Assembly (NCBI RefSeq): GCF_023702635.1
Contig: NZ_CP098455.1
Coordinates: forward strand, 2,728,001 to 2,792,000
Reading direction: 5' to 3'
Origin: Spongiibacter taiwanensis
Lineage (GTDB): Bacteria > Pseudomonadota > Gammaproteobacteria > Pseudomonadales > Spongiibacteraceae
Length of the DNA: 64,000 bases
Shown: positions 1-9,255 of the stretch, piece by piece
Layout: each line of letters starts with the position of its first letter
Position numbering within the stretch: the stretch's first letter is position 1
Program-made: the position numbers and the translations under genes
The notes under the pieces: generated by a model
The model's input: the letters and a program-made list of their open reading frames with translations, nothing else
What the model was told of the DNA's origin: nothing
The model's database searches: none

Positions 1-2
1 TC

Positions 3-110
3 AACGCGGCGAATTCCAACAACCTGTCTATTGTGTTATGGGCCTCGGGTGATGGGGTAATTGAATTGTGGAGACTGTCGGAGGATTATTTCGAGGAGTA
101 GAGGTTCCAA
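3..110 (+). CDS. C-terminal end of an unidentified protein entering from the left edge
   Basis: One forward frame is open from base 3 to a TAG ending at 110 and reads as a plausible protein end, ...DGVIELWRLSEDYFEE. The other two forward frames also stop within the first 65 bases. The peptide is about 35 residues, too short to assign a family. The remainder to base 257 shows no convincing gene. Confidence 0.3.
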
Positions 111-257
111 TAATGCCGCATTGGCAGATAGCCTCGCTCAGCTCGAAAATTGTGCTGCCAATTCAGGTAGCCGCTGAGCGATGTTTAGCTCGGCAGGCTA
201 CCGTGCGCTGGGTGCAAATCATTGGGCTGATTGATGGTGGATTATACCCACCGACCT

Positions 258-752
258 TCACGACTGCGCACCCAGCGAGCCGGTTTTCACCCAGTGATTG
301 AATTCCTGCTGCACAAACAGCGGGCCAATCAATAGGAAGAAAATATCTTTGAAGAAGGAGGGTTTGGCGCCTTCGACTTTGTGGCCAATAAACTGGCCGA
401 TCCAGGCGATAACGAAAACGGCAATGGCGATTTCCAGCAGCGGTGCATTGATGCCTTCAAGGGCGATACACGCGGCCAGCGAGACGCCAAACCAGGCCGC
501 GCCGACGATCAGGCTGCGCAAGCCCAGCAGGGCGTAAAACACCAGCATGGGGATGGCCAGCAAGGTGGCAAGGTTAAACCAGCTTGCCGACGATTCGGAC
601 ACCAGTCCGGTCCAGCTTGCTAATGGCACTACATAGGCCATGGCAATGCAGGCGAAGAATATCACCGGTACACAGATGATGTGGATGATCTGGTTGGTGG
701 GGTTCTGGTGGCTGACCCCGTAATCTTTCAGGTATTGCTCAACGGTTGGCAT
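258..752 (-). CDS. Mpo1-like (DUF962/YGL010w) membrane protein, putative 2-hydroxy fatty acid dioxygenase
   Basis: A 164-residue polytopic membrane protein. The N-terminus has the family pattern Y..DYG.SHQNPTNQ..H with His15 and His24, followed by about four hydrophobic segments and a C-terminal GQFIGHK...KPSFF block ending in GPLFV. This is the DUF962 signature; yeast Mpo1 is an Fe(II)-dependent dioxygenase that shortens 2-hydroxy fatty acids by one carbon, and the conserved His residues are the presumed metal ligands. I chose the ATG at 752 because GGAGA lies just upstream; an upstream in-frame extension is low quality. It lies 134 bases downstream of a ceramidase gene on the same strand, suggesting use of fatty acids released from sphingolipids. 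The family call is good; the substrate is inferred. Confidence 0.75.
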   Translation of the reverse strand: MPTVEQYLKDYGVSHQNPTNQIIHIICVPVIFFACIAMAYVVPLASWTGLVSESSASWFNLATLLAIPMLVFYALLGLRSLIVGAAWFGVSLAACIALEGINAPLLEIAIAVFVIAWIGQFIGHKVEGAKPSFFKDIFFLLIGPLFVQQEFNHWVKTGSLGAQS

Positions 753-886
753 AGTCGTTCTCCGGCGTTTCGTGTTGCGCTGTCGGCTCTTGAATACGAG
801 CCTGTTATGGTCTTTATTGTGGCGCCCGAAGCGCGACGGGTCTGTCAGTGCGCCGACACAAACGATAAATTCCTTGCGGTTATTGG

Positions 887-3316
887 CTAGGGGCATTCGC
901 CCGGCGCGCCCGCTATCTCGAAGCTGCTCGATACGCCCTCAAAGGGGCTTGGCTCGCCACCCAAGGTTTGGGCAACACCCTGATGGCGCAGCCGATATAC
1001 ACCGGCGGGCGCGTCGCCCGGCACCGTCCACACGGCCTCGGCGGTAGAGGGGCCGGTGACGGGGGAATCCAGCGGCAGGGGTGAGGGCGCCGAGGGTTTC
1101 CATACATACAACAGCGCCGGGCTTTTATCGGTGGCAACCACTTCCCAGTCAGTGTCATCTACTTGGCGCTCCACCAACACATAACCTCGATTCAATTGCA
1201 GGTCGTTGCGAGGATGGGCGGACTGAAATTCGGCGCGCACGGTTTCACCCCGCAAGACACGCTCTGGCACATCGTTGATGAGGGCGCCAAAGCCAGGCCC
1301 GGGATCGACATCGGAAGGGACGTAGGGCGGACGGATCAGCACCGGATCGGTGTCGACATAGTCCGGGCCGGAGGGTGCCGGCAAATTGTCCCGCAGGGAT
1401 ATCGCCAGCCGGCGAGACTCCTGTTGCACCGCCGCCAACGCCCAGGGGCCAAACAGGCTGGAGGCGCCTTCGTATTGTTGTGAGGCGTATTCTTCCCGGG
1501 TGGGAAGATAGTGCACGTAATCGTTGACCAGCCCGGCAATGACTATGGTGTCGATGCCGACTGGTGACAGCACTTCATAAAGGCTGCTGCGCAGCCGCCG
1601 GGCTGCCATGGTGGTCACCTCCCAGGGCAGCCCCAGAATGGCTAGTTTGCCAATGCGAAACAGTTGCAGAGGCACGATGGCGGGCTCAGCGGCGATCGTC
1701 CCAATGGGAATGGCCACTGGCTTTTCCGCCTGGCAGGAGAAGTCAGCCCCGGGCAGGGGCGCATTCTGAATTTGGCAAAGCAGGGCGGCAGACAGCAGCG
1801 AGGTTGGCAGGGCGCCCGTGGGAAAGTTTTCGGGATCAATGTTAAACAGCGTGGCCAAATCCGCCTGCGCGGCAGCGAGCACATCGGGGCTGGCGGCGCA
1901 GGTGATGCCCTCGTCGCCGGGGCCTGGGCCATCCTCCGCGCCAGCGGCGAAGGACACTCCCAGTGCGGCGGTACAAGTGCGTTTTACCGGGCTATCGAGG
2001 GATGCGGGGTGGCTGAGGCTGGCCAGCACCGTAGGATCGTTCACGGTGACGCTATCCATCTGTACATGGAATAGGCGGTAATCCACCGGGCCGCTCAGGG
2101 CGCTGCCGGACTGATACAGCTCCAGGGCTTTTATCAGGCTCTTGCGACCGGCAATGGTGTTGGAATCGTAGGGGTCAATACCGCCGCCGCGCTGGGGCGC
2201 CGGCCAGGGATGCTCGGCAATGGCGATATTGGGTGACGAGTCGCCCTCATCCATTTGGGCGAAGGCGGCCACAAAACGGTCTTCACCCAGGGGCGCCTGG
2301 TAGTCGGTCTGCATGGCCGTTTCAAAGGCCAGTGACGCAAAGCCCTTATGATCTGAGCTGACCAGATTAAGCTCGGGCCCGAGGATGGTGGGGTGCACGC
2401 CAAACCAGTTGATGATGCCTACGGCTGCGCCATTGCCCCGCAGCAGATTTAACTGCAGCACTCGTTTATTGACCTGAATTTCTTCGCCTCGCTCATTCAA
2501 AAACGCGGCCCGCTCGTCGGCAGGGTTCATGGCAAAGGCGGGTGCCGAGCGCTGGATATTCGCGTTCAGCAATTCGCCGCTGGCCAGCACAATGCGTTCG
2601 CGCTGGGGGTTGGCCTGCAGGTTGGCATGGGCCTGGCGAATCGCGGTCAGGGTGCCCTCAATCAAGGTATCCAGCACTAATTGGTCAAAGCCAAAATGCA
2701 GCGCATTGGGCGCTTCATAGTGGGAATAGCCCGCCGGCCCCTGGTGGGTGTGGGTAGCCGATAGCATCAGGTTGTCGGCAGTATAGTGGGGTGCGAGCTG
2801 GGGATCGGCCGCAATGCCCGCCAACACGCCCTGGCGCACCGAGCCGAACATCAAGCCCTGATCGTTGGACACAAACATGACCCGCTTACCGCTGCAGGGC
2901 GAGGCGATGGCAAAGGCCCGGGAAAACTGGCGGCTGTGGATGCCGCTAAATACCTGGGTTGGGGATTCCCAACCGCTACCGCCGGTGTTAGCCGCGGGGC
3001 CGGTAATATCCGAGATGCCGGTACCAAACTGATAGTCGCCGTCGCCAGCGCACTGACCGGGCTGGCCGATGCCGGGCAGATCCACTTCAAGGCGACCCGG
3101 CGCGTCGAGACCGGCACCCACGGCTAGCGCATTGCTTTGGCGCAGGCACTGCTCGGCTCGGGTCAGCGCAGACTGGCCGGGCTCGCCGCTGCCGCCGTTG
3201 TCCGTGTTGCCTGACCCTCCGCTGCTGGAACCGCCACCGCCGCAGGCAACGCAAATGACCAGGGGCAGGGCAAGGCTGAGTCGCCGAATGGGGCGAGCGT
3301 GGATTGACATAGTCAT
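887..3316 (-). CDS. Secreted neutral/alkaline ceramidase lipoprotein
   Basis: An 809-residue protein of the neutral ceramidase family (PF04734), which hydrolyses the amide bond of ceramide to sphingoid base and fatty acid. The N-terminus is a lipoprotein signal with Cys25 followed by a Gly/Ser-rich linker. Family blocks appear in order: GISDITGPAA near 101, GIHSRQFSRAF near 125, a zinc-site block SATHTHQGPAGY at 186-197, NWFGVHPT near 303, and the nucleophile block GDSSPN at 358-363 (GDVSPN in most members). A C-terminal beta-sandwich-like part follows. It is longer than the roughly 650-700 residues usual for bacterial enzymes, mostly through N-terminal and internal insertions. The start could also be the ATG at 3310; neither has a strong ribosome site. 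It is divergent from a Crp/Fnr-type regulator and probably co-directional with the Mpo1-like gene. The sulfatide-like or ceramide substrate is not proven. Confidence 0.85.
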   Translation of the reverse strand: MTMSIHARPIRRLSLALPLVICVACGGGGSSSGGSGNTDNGGSGEPGQSALTRAEQCLRQSNALAVGAGLDAPGRLEVDLPGIGQPGQCAGDGDYQFGTGISDITGPAANTGGSGWESPTQVFSGIHSRQFSRAFAIASPCSGKRVMFVSNDQGLMFGSVRQGVLAGIAADPQLAPHYTADNLMLSATHTHQGPAGYSHYEAPNALHFGFDQLVLDTLIEGTLTAIRQAHANLQANPQRERIVLASGELLNANIQRSAPAFAMNPADERAAFLNERGEEIQVNKRVLQLNLLRGNGAAVGIINWFGVHPTILGPELNLVSSDHKGFASLAFETAMQTDYQAPLGEDRFVAAFAQMDEGDSSPNIAIAEHPWPAPQRGGGIDPYDSNTIAGRKSLIKALELYQSGSALSGPVDYRLFHVQMDSVTVNDPTVLASLSHPASLDSPVKRTCTAALGVSFAAGAEDGPGPGDEGITCAASPDVLAAAQADLATLFNIDPENFPTGALPTSLLSAALLCQIQNAPLPGADFSCQAEKPVAIPIGTIAAEPAIVPLQLFRIGKLAILGLPWEVTTMAARRLRSSLYEVLSPVGIDTIVIAGLVNDYVHYLPTREEYASQQYEGASSLFGPWALAAVQQESRRLAISLRDNLPAPSGPDYVDTDPVLIRPPYVPSDVDPGPGFGALINDVPERVLRGETVRAEFQSAHPRNDLQLNRGYVLVERQVDDTDWEVVATDKSPALLYVWKPSAPSPLPLDSPVTGPSTAEAVWTVPGDAPAGVYRLRHQGVAQTLGGEPSPFEGVSSSFEIAGAPGECP

Positions 3317-3464
3317 ATGATAGAGTCTTATTTTAATTATTTGCGATACTGAAACAGTGTAGTGGTTTTGCTGCCACCGTCTGTCAACCAAGCGACACAA
3401 GGCCGCCGCAAACAGCCCTTGGCGGTCTCGCAAAAATCGCAATCGCAGCACACAGGAAACAATA

Positions 3465-4187
3465 ATGACAAAACCGCCTGACGAGTCATCGCCCAAGGGG
3501 AGCTGGAGCCGCACCTGGGACGGCCTGGTGTCGCCGGAACTCAGCCAGGCCTTGTTTGAGGCCAGCACCCTGCGCAAGCTGGTCGATGGGGAAATGCTCT
3601 ATCGCCGCGGCGATCAAAGTCGGGAATTATTCGGGGTCAGCTCGGGCCGATTGCGCTTGTCGATTACCACTGCCGATGGCAGCGAAAGCCTGGTGGGCCT
3701 CTATGGCCCCGGCACCTGGTTTGGTGAAGTGACCTGTTTTGATGAGCGGCCAAGACCGACTGACGTTCATGCGGTGGGTCAAACCGAGGTGCGCGTTGTT
3801 CCCGCTGATAAGTTGCGGGCCATACTGGACCGCAACCCGATCTGGTATCGGGACTTTGCCCGGGTGCTGTGCAACAAACTGCGCCTGGCATTGGCGCATA
3901 TTGAGACCACCATCCTACCCATCTCGGTGAGAGTGGGTTTGCGGGTGCTGGATTTGGCCGAAGCCTATCGCTTTGGTGATGCCAACAGCCCGATTGAGAT
4001 CACCCTTTCGCAGGAAGAGCTGGCGCGCATGTTGGGGGTGACCCGACAAAGCGTGAACAAAGAACTGCGGGAGTTTGAGCGCCGGGGCTGGGTGCGCTTG
4101 GGGCGCGGCAAGTTAGTATTGTTAGAGGGTGCAGCCCTGCGCGATCACGTAGAACGGGGCGGCGCATCTGAGTTGTTGGCCCAGTAA
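3465..4187 (+). CDS. Crp/Fnr-family transcriptional regulator
   Basis: A 240-residue regulator with an N-terminal cyclic-nucleotide-binding-like beta roll (about residues 20-135, including GLYGPGTWFGE) and a C-terminal winged helix (about 165-225) whose recognition part is LSQEELARMLGVTRQSVNKE. The N-terminal cysteines that hold the iron-sulfur cluster of Fnr are absent, so it is not an oxygen-sensing Fnr; the effector is unknown. AGGAAA lies 6-7 bases before the ATG. It is transcribed divergently from the ceramidase with a 148-base spacer, so control of the ceramidase is a reasonable inference but no clear Crp or Fnr palindrome was seen there. Confidence 0.85.
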   Translation: MTKPPDESSPKGSWSRTWDGLVSPELSQALFEASTLRKLVDGEMLYRRGDQSRELFGVSSGRLRLSITTADGSESLVGLYGPGTWFGEVTCFDERPRPTDVHAVGQTEVRVVPADKLRAILDRNPIWYRDFARVLCNKLRLALAHIETTILPISVRVGLRVLDLAEAYRFGDANSPIEITLSQEELARMLGVTRQSVNKELREFERRGWVRLGRGKLVLLEGAALRDHVERGGASELLAQ

Positions 4188-4230
4188 ACAGGCCTTGTTT
4201 TTAGATTCGGCAGATAAATGTATTTTGACG

Positions 4231-4260
4231 TGCTGCCATGCCGGTTTTGTCATGGCAGCA
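4231..4260. promoter_or_regulatory. Perfect 10-bp inverted repeat between regulator and DUF1993 gene
   Basis: TGCTGCCATG and CATGGCAGCA are perfect complements around a 10-base spacer. No T-tract follows on either strand, so it is a weak terminator candidate. It sits 25 bases before the DUF1993 start codon and could be an operator or RNA hairpin. Confidence 0.45.
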
Positions 4261-4284
4261 AAATAACCAAGCGGAGGTATTACC

Positions 4285-4806
4285 ATGTCAATGTCACTTT
4301 ATGAGGTCAGTGTTGGCAGTTACTTGCAAATTCTTGAAGCGAATTTGGGAGTGCTGGCCAAAGCGGAAGCGCATTTGAAAAAGACCGGAGCGTCACCGGA
4401 CGACATTCTGCAAGACCGCCTGTGCGAAGACATGCTGCCGCTGGAGTTTCAGCTGCGCTCCATTGTTCATCACTCCCTGGGTTGCGTTAAAGGGCTGGAG
4501 GCGGGCCTGTTTCAGCCGCCGGCAAACGAACCCGATCTGGACTACGCCACCTTAAAAGGTCGCATCGAGAATGCGCTCAGCGAATTAAAAGCCATAAGCC
4601 CGGATACCGTGAATGGCTATGCCGGTAAAACCATCGTCTTTAAAATTGGTGAACGCGAGATGCCCTTCACGGCAGAGCATTTTGTGCTGAGCTTCTCCCT
4701 GCCCAACTTTTACTTTCATTCCACCACCTGCTACGACCTGTTGAGAAAACGCGGCGTGGCCTTGGGCAAAATCGATTACCTCGGCCAGATGAAAATCAGC
4801 CGGTAA
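4285..4806 (+). CDS. DUF1993 domain protein
   Basis: A 173-residue soluble protein matching the DUF1993 pattern: an N-terminal MSLYEVSVGSYLQIL block, a helical middle with QLRSIVHHSLG, and a C-terminal FVLSFSLPNFYFH block near residue 133. The family is distantly related to DinB-like four-helix proteins that bind metal through His residues; no function is established. GGAGG lies 7 bases before the ATG. It is convergent with the molybdopterin oxidoreductase gene, with only 5 bases between the stop codons. Confidence 0.8.
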   Translation: MSMSLYEVSVGSYLQILEANLGVLAKAEAHLKKTGASPDDILQDRLCEDMLPLEFQLRSIVHHSLGCVKGLEAGLFQPPANEPDLDYATLKGRIENALSELKAISPDTVNGYAGKTIVFKIGEREMPFTAEHFVLSFSLPNFYFHSTTCYDLLRKRGVALGKIDYLGQMKISR

Positions 4807-4811
4807 GCTTG

Positions 4812-5504
4812 TCAGTCTGAGCGCCGACCTTTGGCAACCTGCCGGAACAGCAAGCGCGTTGGCCAGACAATGGGAAGGTACAACCAACGAAATAACCAGG
4901 GTGGCAGATGCCGCCCTCGTTCCTGGTAATCAACTCGGCCTCGGGGATGCTCCATCAGCCGGGGCCAGGGCTTGGGGAAGGTATACGCGCCTTCGCTGTC
5001 GGCCAGCTCGATGGTCCGCAGGTGTTTCACGTTTTTATAGCCGTAGTGCTTCGGCGCAACCAGCCGCAAGGGTGCGCCGTGATCAAAATGGATGGGCGCA
5101 CCGTTCATCTCATCGGCGATCATTACGCCATCGGCCAGGGCATCCTCCAGGGGCAGGCTGGTCACGTAGCTGTCGTCGCCGCGAAACACCACAATATTCG
5201 GACTGTTGCCCTCGGGTAGATGGGGCTTGATTAGCTGGTTGTAAACATCGGCAAAGGCAACACCGGCCCAGGAAACATCGGCGTAGGACCAAGACGTCAC
5301 GCAATGAAAATCAGCGGTCTGATGCTGGCGGGGCAGGGCGGCTAATTGAGGTTTGATATCCAGATTCGCAGCAGTCGTCCCTTTCACCGTGAGTTGCCAG
5401 GGCTTGCTCTCATCGGGTTTGTAAAAGGCGAAGGTAGGCAAACCAAAGCGCTCGAAGTGGGTGATATACCGCTGACCGTGGGGTGGCTGTCGTTTGTCAC
5501 TCAT
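4812..5504 (-). CDS. Sulfite-oxidase-like molybdopterin-dependent oxidoreductase
   Basis: About 230 residues forming one oxidoreductase molybdopterin-binding domain (PF00174). Visible landmarks are DFHCVTSWS, with Cys68 as the likely molybdenum ligand, then WAGVAF, and HGAPLRLVAPKHYGYKNVK near residue 150, the usual cofactor-clamping segment. No signal peptide, Tat motif or haem domain is present with the ATG at 5504, so it is either cytoplasmic or depends on a more upstream start (5612 is possible but extends the protein with unconserved sequence). Similar stand-alone proteins are annotated as YedY/MsrP-like, but the Tat leader of MsrP is missing. The substrate is unknown. Confidence 0.75.
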   Translation of the reverse strand: MSDKRQPPHGQRYITHFERFGLPTFAFYKPDESKPWQLTVKGTTAANLDIKPQLAALPRQHQTADFHCVTSWSYADVSWAGVAFADVYNQLIKPHLPEGNSPNIVVFRGDDSYVTSLPLEDALADGVMIADEMNGAPIHFDHGAPLRLVAPKHYGYKNVKHLRTIELADSEGAYTFPKPWPRLMEHPRGRVDYQERGRHLPPWLFRWLYLPIVWPTRLLFRQVAKGRRSD

Positions 5505-5661
5505 GGGCGCCTGTAATCTCGGAAGCTGTCTGGTGAGGTGAAAGTAGCTCGCTTTGGTTGCCGGATCAATTCGCTTGTTGGGTACAGCCTCTTGAATGGC
5601 CGGTCTGGCCACCGGCTCTCATTGGACGCTGCCCGTTCTCATTCCCTGGGAAAACTGATAG

Positions 5662-6633
5662 TCAGTGATTGATTGCGGTGGCAATCAGCATCACGGTGTA
5701 AGCACAGTAGGCCAGCAACAGCAGCGTGCCCTCAGCGCGGTTGATGCGTCCGGGTCTGCGAAAGCCATAGCCCACCACGAAGAGGGACAAGGTCAGGGCG
5801 ACCATGACCAGCACATCCCGTTGCAGCACCTCGGGTCCGACCTCAATGGGGTTGATAAGGCCAGCAATCCCCACTACGGCGAGGGTGTTGAACAGGTTGG
5901 AACCCAGCACATTACCCAATGCGATGTCGTGCTCGCCCTTGCGGGCGGCAATCACAGACGAAGCCAGCTCCGGCAGTGATGTACCCGCTGCGATGATGGT
6001 CAGCCCGATCACCAGATCACTCACGCCAAGGGCGATGGAAATTTCCACCGCGCCCCACACCAGGATGCGGGAGCTGACAATTAACAGCAGCAATCCAAAA
6101 AACAGCCAGAAAAGAGCACGCCTCAGGGGCAGGGTATTGCCGCCTAACTCCTGTTCGAACTCGTTGCTCAGGTTGTCTCTGGCATCGCTCATTCCCTGAT
6201 ACACCGTCCAGATCATCACTAGTGCAAACACACCGATCAGCACGCCGGCTTCCAGCGTAGTGATCGTGCCGTCCCACAGTTGTATCACCGCCAGCAGGCT
6301 CACTATCAGCAATATGGGGAGTTCCCGGCGCAGAATTCGGGAGTGCACGGTGATAGGTGCGAGCACGGCGGTGAGGCCAAGTATCAAGGCAATATTGGTG
6401 ATGTTGGAGCCGTAGGCATTGCCCAGCGCAATGCCGGGATTTCCCTGGTACGAGGAAAGCCCAGACACCAGCATCTCCGGCGCTGAAGTACCAAAGCCGA
6501 CCACAACCATACCAATGAGCAACGCTGGCATGCCAAAGTGGTGCGCGCTGGCGGCGGCGCCCTCCACGAAGCGGTTGGCGCTCCACAGTAGTAGCACCAA
6601 ACCAACAACAATACAGGCGATAGCAGTTAACAT
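5662..6633 (-). CDS. yrbG: Calcium/sodium antiporter, YrbG family
   Basis: A 323-residue inner-membrane protein with two homologous Na_Ca_ex halves of about five helices each. The alpha-repeat signatures are GFGTSAPEM (about residues 47-55) and [12 protein letters not shown] in the second half, each followed by a GN..GSN(I/L)(T/F)N segment carrying the cation-site Asn residues. Length agrees with the family (about 320-330). The ATG at 6633 puts the first hydrophobic helix right at the N-terminus. It stands alone 77 bases downstream of secDF on the same strand. Confidence 0.88.
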   Translation of the reverse strand: MLTAIACIVVGLVLLLWSANRFVEGAAASAHHFGMPALLIGMVVVGFGTSAPEMLVSGLSSYQGNPGIALGNAYGSNITNIALILGLTAVLAPITVHSRILRRELPILLIVSLLAVIQLWDGTITTLEAGVLIGVFALVMIWTVYQGMSDARDNLSNEFEQELGGNTLPLRRALFWLFFGLLLLIVSSRILVWGAVEISIALGVSDLVIGLTIIAAGTSLPELASSVIAARKGEHDIALGNVLGSNLFNTLAVVGIAGLINPIEVGPEVLQRDVLVMVALTLSLFVVGYGFRRPGRINRAEGTLLLLAYCAYTVMLIATAINH

Positions 6634-6710
6634 GACATGACCTTGTGTGTGCGAAAGAGCCCGCACGCTATGTTACGGGCTGTGCGGAGAAAGTTTAACG
6701 GCTGCGCTTC

Positions 6711-9227
6711 CTAGGGCATCAATTCCCGCTCTTGCCGAAGCGCCTCAGCGCTGGGTCGCAACTGCGAGAGTCCTCTTGCCGAGCGGCGCCGTCCCAGGAA
6801 ATACAAAATTGGCGAGGCGACAAAGATGGATGAGCTTGTGCCAATCGCCACACCGAACAGCATTGGCTGGGCAAAGCTGGACACGGCGCTGCCACCGGCA
6901 ATCCCCATCGGCAACAGTGCCAGAAAAGTGGTCACCGAGGTGAACACCGTTCTGGTGAGAGTGGAGGAAATACTTTCGTTAAGTAGTTCCAATATCGGCC
7001 GGTCGGGAGTCAGGCGCAGGTTTTCGCGGATACGGTCGAATACAACGACCTTATCGTTCACCGAATAGCCGATCAGTGCCAGCAGAGCGGTGACCGCTGT
7101 CAGATTGAACTCTACCCCGGCCAGAACGAAAAAGCCGATGGTCTTGGTGAGGTCCAGGGCGATGGTCAGGGTGGCGGCCAATGCAAAATGGGATTCGAAG
7201 CGAATCCACAGGTACATCAGCATCCCGCCACCGGCTAGCAAGATAGCGAGGATGGTGGCGTCGGCAAAGCCGTCGCTGACCCTGGGCCCGACCATATCCA
7301 CTTTCGCAAACTCGCTGTCGGGCCGGAGCTCGCGTACGGCAGCCATGATGTCATCTACCTGGGTACTGGTCTTGTCGGGCTCGGCCGCTGCGGGAACGCG
7401 CACCAAGAATTGTTCCGGGCCGCCGGCATCCTGAATCGCCGCATCGGCGAAACCGTGCTCTTCCAGCGTAGCGCGCAGCTCGCCGGCTGAGAGACCGGGA
7501 GTGCGCAGCTCTATCAACGTACCGCCGGTAAAATCCACACCGTAGTGCAGGCCAGGATGAAACAGTGCCAGAATCGATGCCACCGAGAGCACAGCCGAAA
7601 CCGCTAAACCTACAACGCGACCCCGCAGAACGTTCACCCCGCGGACGCTAACCCGGTCCAGTGCATTGATCCCACCGATTTTCAGTGACTGACGTCGCTT
7701 GCCTTTCACCTGCCACTCCATCAACAAGCGAGTGACCGAGATGGCGGTGAAGAGTGAGGTCAGCAGGCCGATGCCGATGGTGACGGCAAAGCCTCGCACC
7801 GGGCCGCTGCCAAACAGGAACAGCAGGCTCACTGCAATCAGGGTTGCCAGGTTGGCATCGAGAATGGTGCTGTAGGCTTTGTCAAACCCTTCCTTGAGTG
7901 CCATGCGCGCGGATTTGCCGCGGCGGCTCTCCTCGCGGATACGCTCATTGATCAGAATATTGGCGTCAACTGCCATACCAATGGTTAAAATGATTCCCGC
8001 GATTCCCGGCAGTGTCAGGGTAGCGCCGAAAAGGCTGAGTATGCCGAACAGCATGCCGATGTTAATGGCCAGGCCAACACAGGCGATCAAGCCCCACACG
8101 CCATACAAGACCAGCATAAAGGCGACTACCAGCGCAGCGCCGGCCAGCCCGGTGGTCAGGCCCATCGAGATGGCATCACTGCCCAGGTCGGGGCCAACCG
8201 TGCGTTCCTCGATCACCTGCAAGGGCACCGGCAGGGCACCGGCACGCAACAACAACGCCAGCTCACCCGCTTCGGCAGCGGTAAAGGCGCCGCTGATTTC
8301 GCCGCTGCCGCCACTAATCGGGCTGCGAATCACCGGGGCGGTAATCACTCTGCCATCGAGCACCACCGCCAACACCCGTCCGGCATTGTCGCGGGTGAGT
8401 TCGGCAAACTGATCGGCGCCTTCCTTGTCCAGCCGGAAGCTCACCACCGGCTCGCCAGTATCCGCTTGAAATGTCAGTCTGGCATCGCGGATATGCTTGC
8501 CTTGCAGAGCAACGGCGCGCTCCAGACGGTATCGCGAGGCGGTGCCAGCGTCGAAAATGTCGAACACCGCTGCTCGCTCAGACGACTTCGAGGCTGCCCA
8601 ATGGAAGGTCATTCTGGCGGTGGTGCCCAGCAATTTGCGAATTTCTGCCGGGTCGGCGACGCCGGGCATCTGCACCAGTATCCCGCTGTGCCCCTGCCGG
8701 GTAATGCTGGGTTCCACCAGGCCACTTTCATCCAGTCGTCGCCGCACCACTTCCAGGCTGCGCGCCAATGCGTCATCGATCAACTGCTCCTGCCAGAGGG
8801 CAGTGAGCCTGAGTAACAGGCGCGGCCCCTCGTGCCGCACCGTGAAGCGTTGCGGGCCCGCGCCGTCGTCTCTGGATATATCCCGGGCGATGTCGCTGGC
8901 GTCACGCCGCTGGGCTTCCTGAACCGCAACAACGAGCTGACCCTCCTCCATTCTAGGGCGGGAGGCGGGTATGCCTGCTTCATGCAGGCGATCAGCCAGT
9001 TGGGTGGCCAGGTTTTGGTACTCGTCCTTGATCAGCGAAGCGGTATCCGCTTCCAGCAGCAGGTGGGATCCGCCCCGCAGATCGAGCCCCAGTGAAATGG
9101 TATTGCCGCTATACCAATCGGGCAGCCGACTGGCGGCTTGAGGGGGCAGTAAATTGGGCAGGGCACTGAGCAGGCCGATCAGAATCAGCAGGCCGTACAC
9201 CACAGCCCGAGACGTTAAGCTGAGCAT
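6711..9227 (-). CDS. secDF: Fused protein translocase subunit SecDF
   Basis: An 838-residue fusion of SecD and SecF, the proton-driven membrane component that assists late steps of Sec export. The SecD part (about 1-510) starts with a transmembrane helix and DLRGGSHLLLEAD, and ends with the transmembrane block GMAVDANILINERIREE. The SecF part (about 535-820) has GVDFTGGTLIELR and GYSVNDKVVVFDRIREN, including the Asp and Arg needed for proton use. Most gammaproteobacteria encode separate secD and secF with yajC; no yajC or tgt lies nearby, so this may be a second, fused paralogue. A small lipoprotein-like gene sits 28 bases upstream on the same strand. Confidence 0.9.
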   Translation of the reverse strand: MLSLTSRAVVYGLLILIGLLSALPNLLPPQAASRLPDWYSGNTISLGLDLRGGSHLLLEADTASLIKDEYQNLATQLADRLHEAGIPASRPRMEEGQLVVAVQEAQRRDASDIARDISRDDGAGPQRFTVRHEGPRLLLRLTALWQEQLIDDALARSLEVVRRRLDESGLVEPSITRQGHSGILVQMPGVADPAEIRKLLGTTARMTFHWAASKSSERAAVFDIFDAGTASRYRLERAVALQGKHIRDARLTFQADTGEPVVSFRLDKEGADQFAELTRDNAGRVLAVVLDGRVITAPVIRSPISGGSGEISGAFTAAEAGELALLLRAGALPVPLQVIEERTVGPDLGSDAISMGLTTGLAGAALVVAFMLVLYGVWGLIACVGLAINIGMLFGILSLFGATLTLPGIAGIILTIGMAVDANILINERIREESRRGKSARMALKEGFDKAYSTILDANLATLIAVSLLFLFGSGPVRGFAVTIGIGLLTSLFTAISVTRLLMEWQVKGKRRQSLKIGGINALDRVSVRGVNVLRGRVVGLAVSAVLSVASILALFHPGLHYGVDFTGGTLIELRTPGLSAGELRATLEEHGFADAAIQDAGGPEQFLVRVPAAAEPDKTSTQVDDIMAAVRELRPDSEFAKVDMVGPRVSDGFADATILAILLAGGGMLMYLWIRFESHFALAATLTIALDLTKTIGFFVLAGVEFNLTAVTALLALIGYSVNDKVVVFDRIRENLRLTPDRPILELLNESISSTLTRTVFTSVTTFLALLPMGIAGGSAVSSFAQPMLFGVAIGTSSSIFVASPILYFLGRRRSARGLSQLRPSAEALRQERELMP

Positions 9228-9255
9228 GGCAAATCCTCAAAATGAAAACGCAGTG

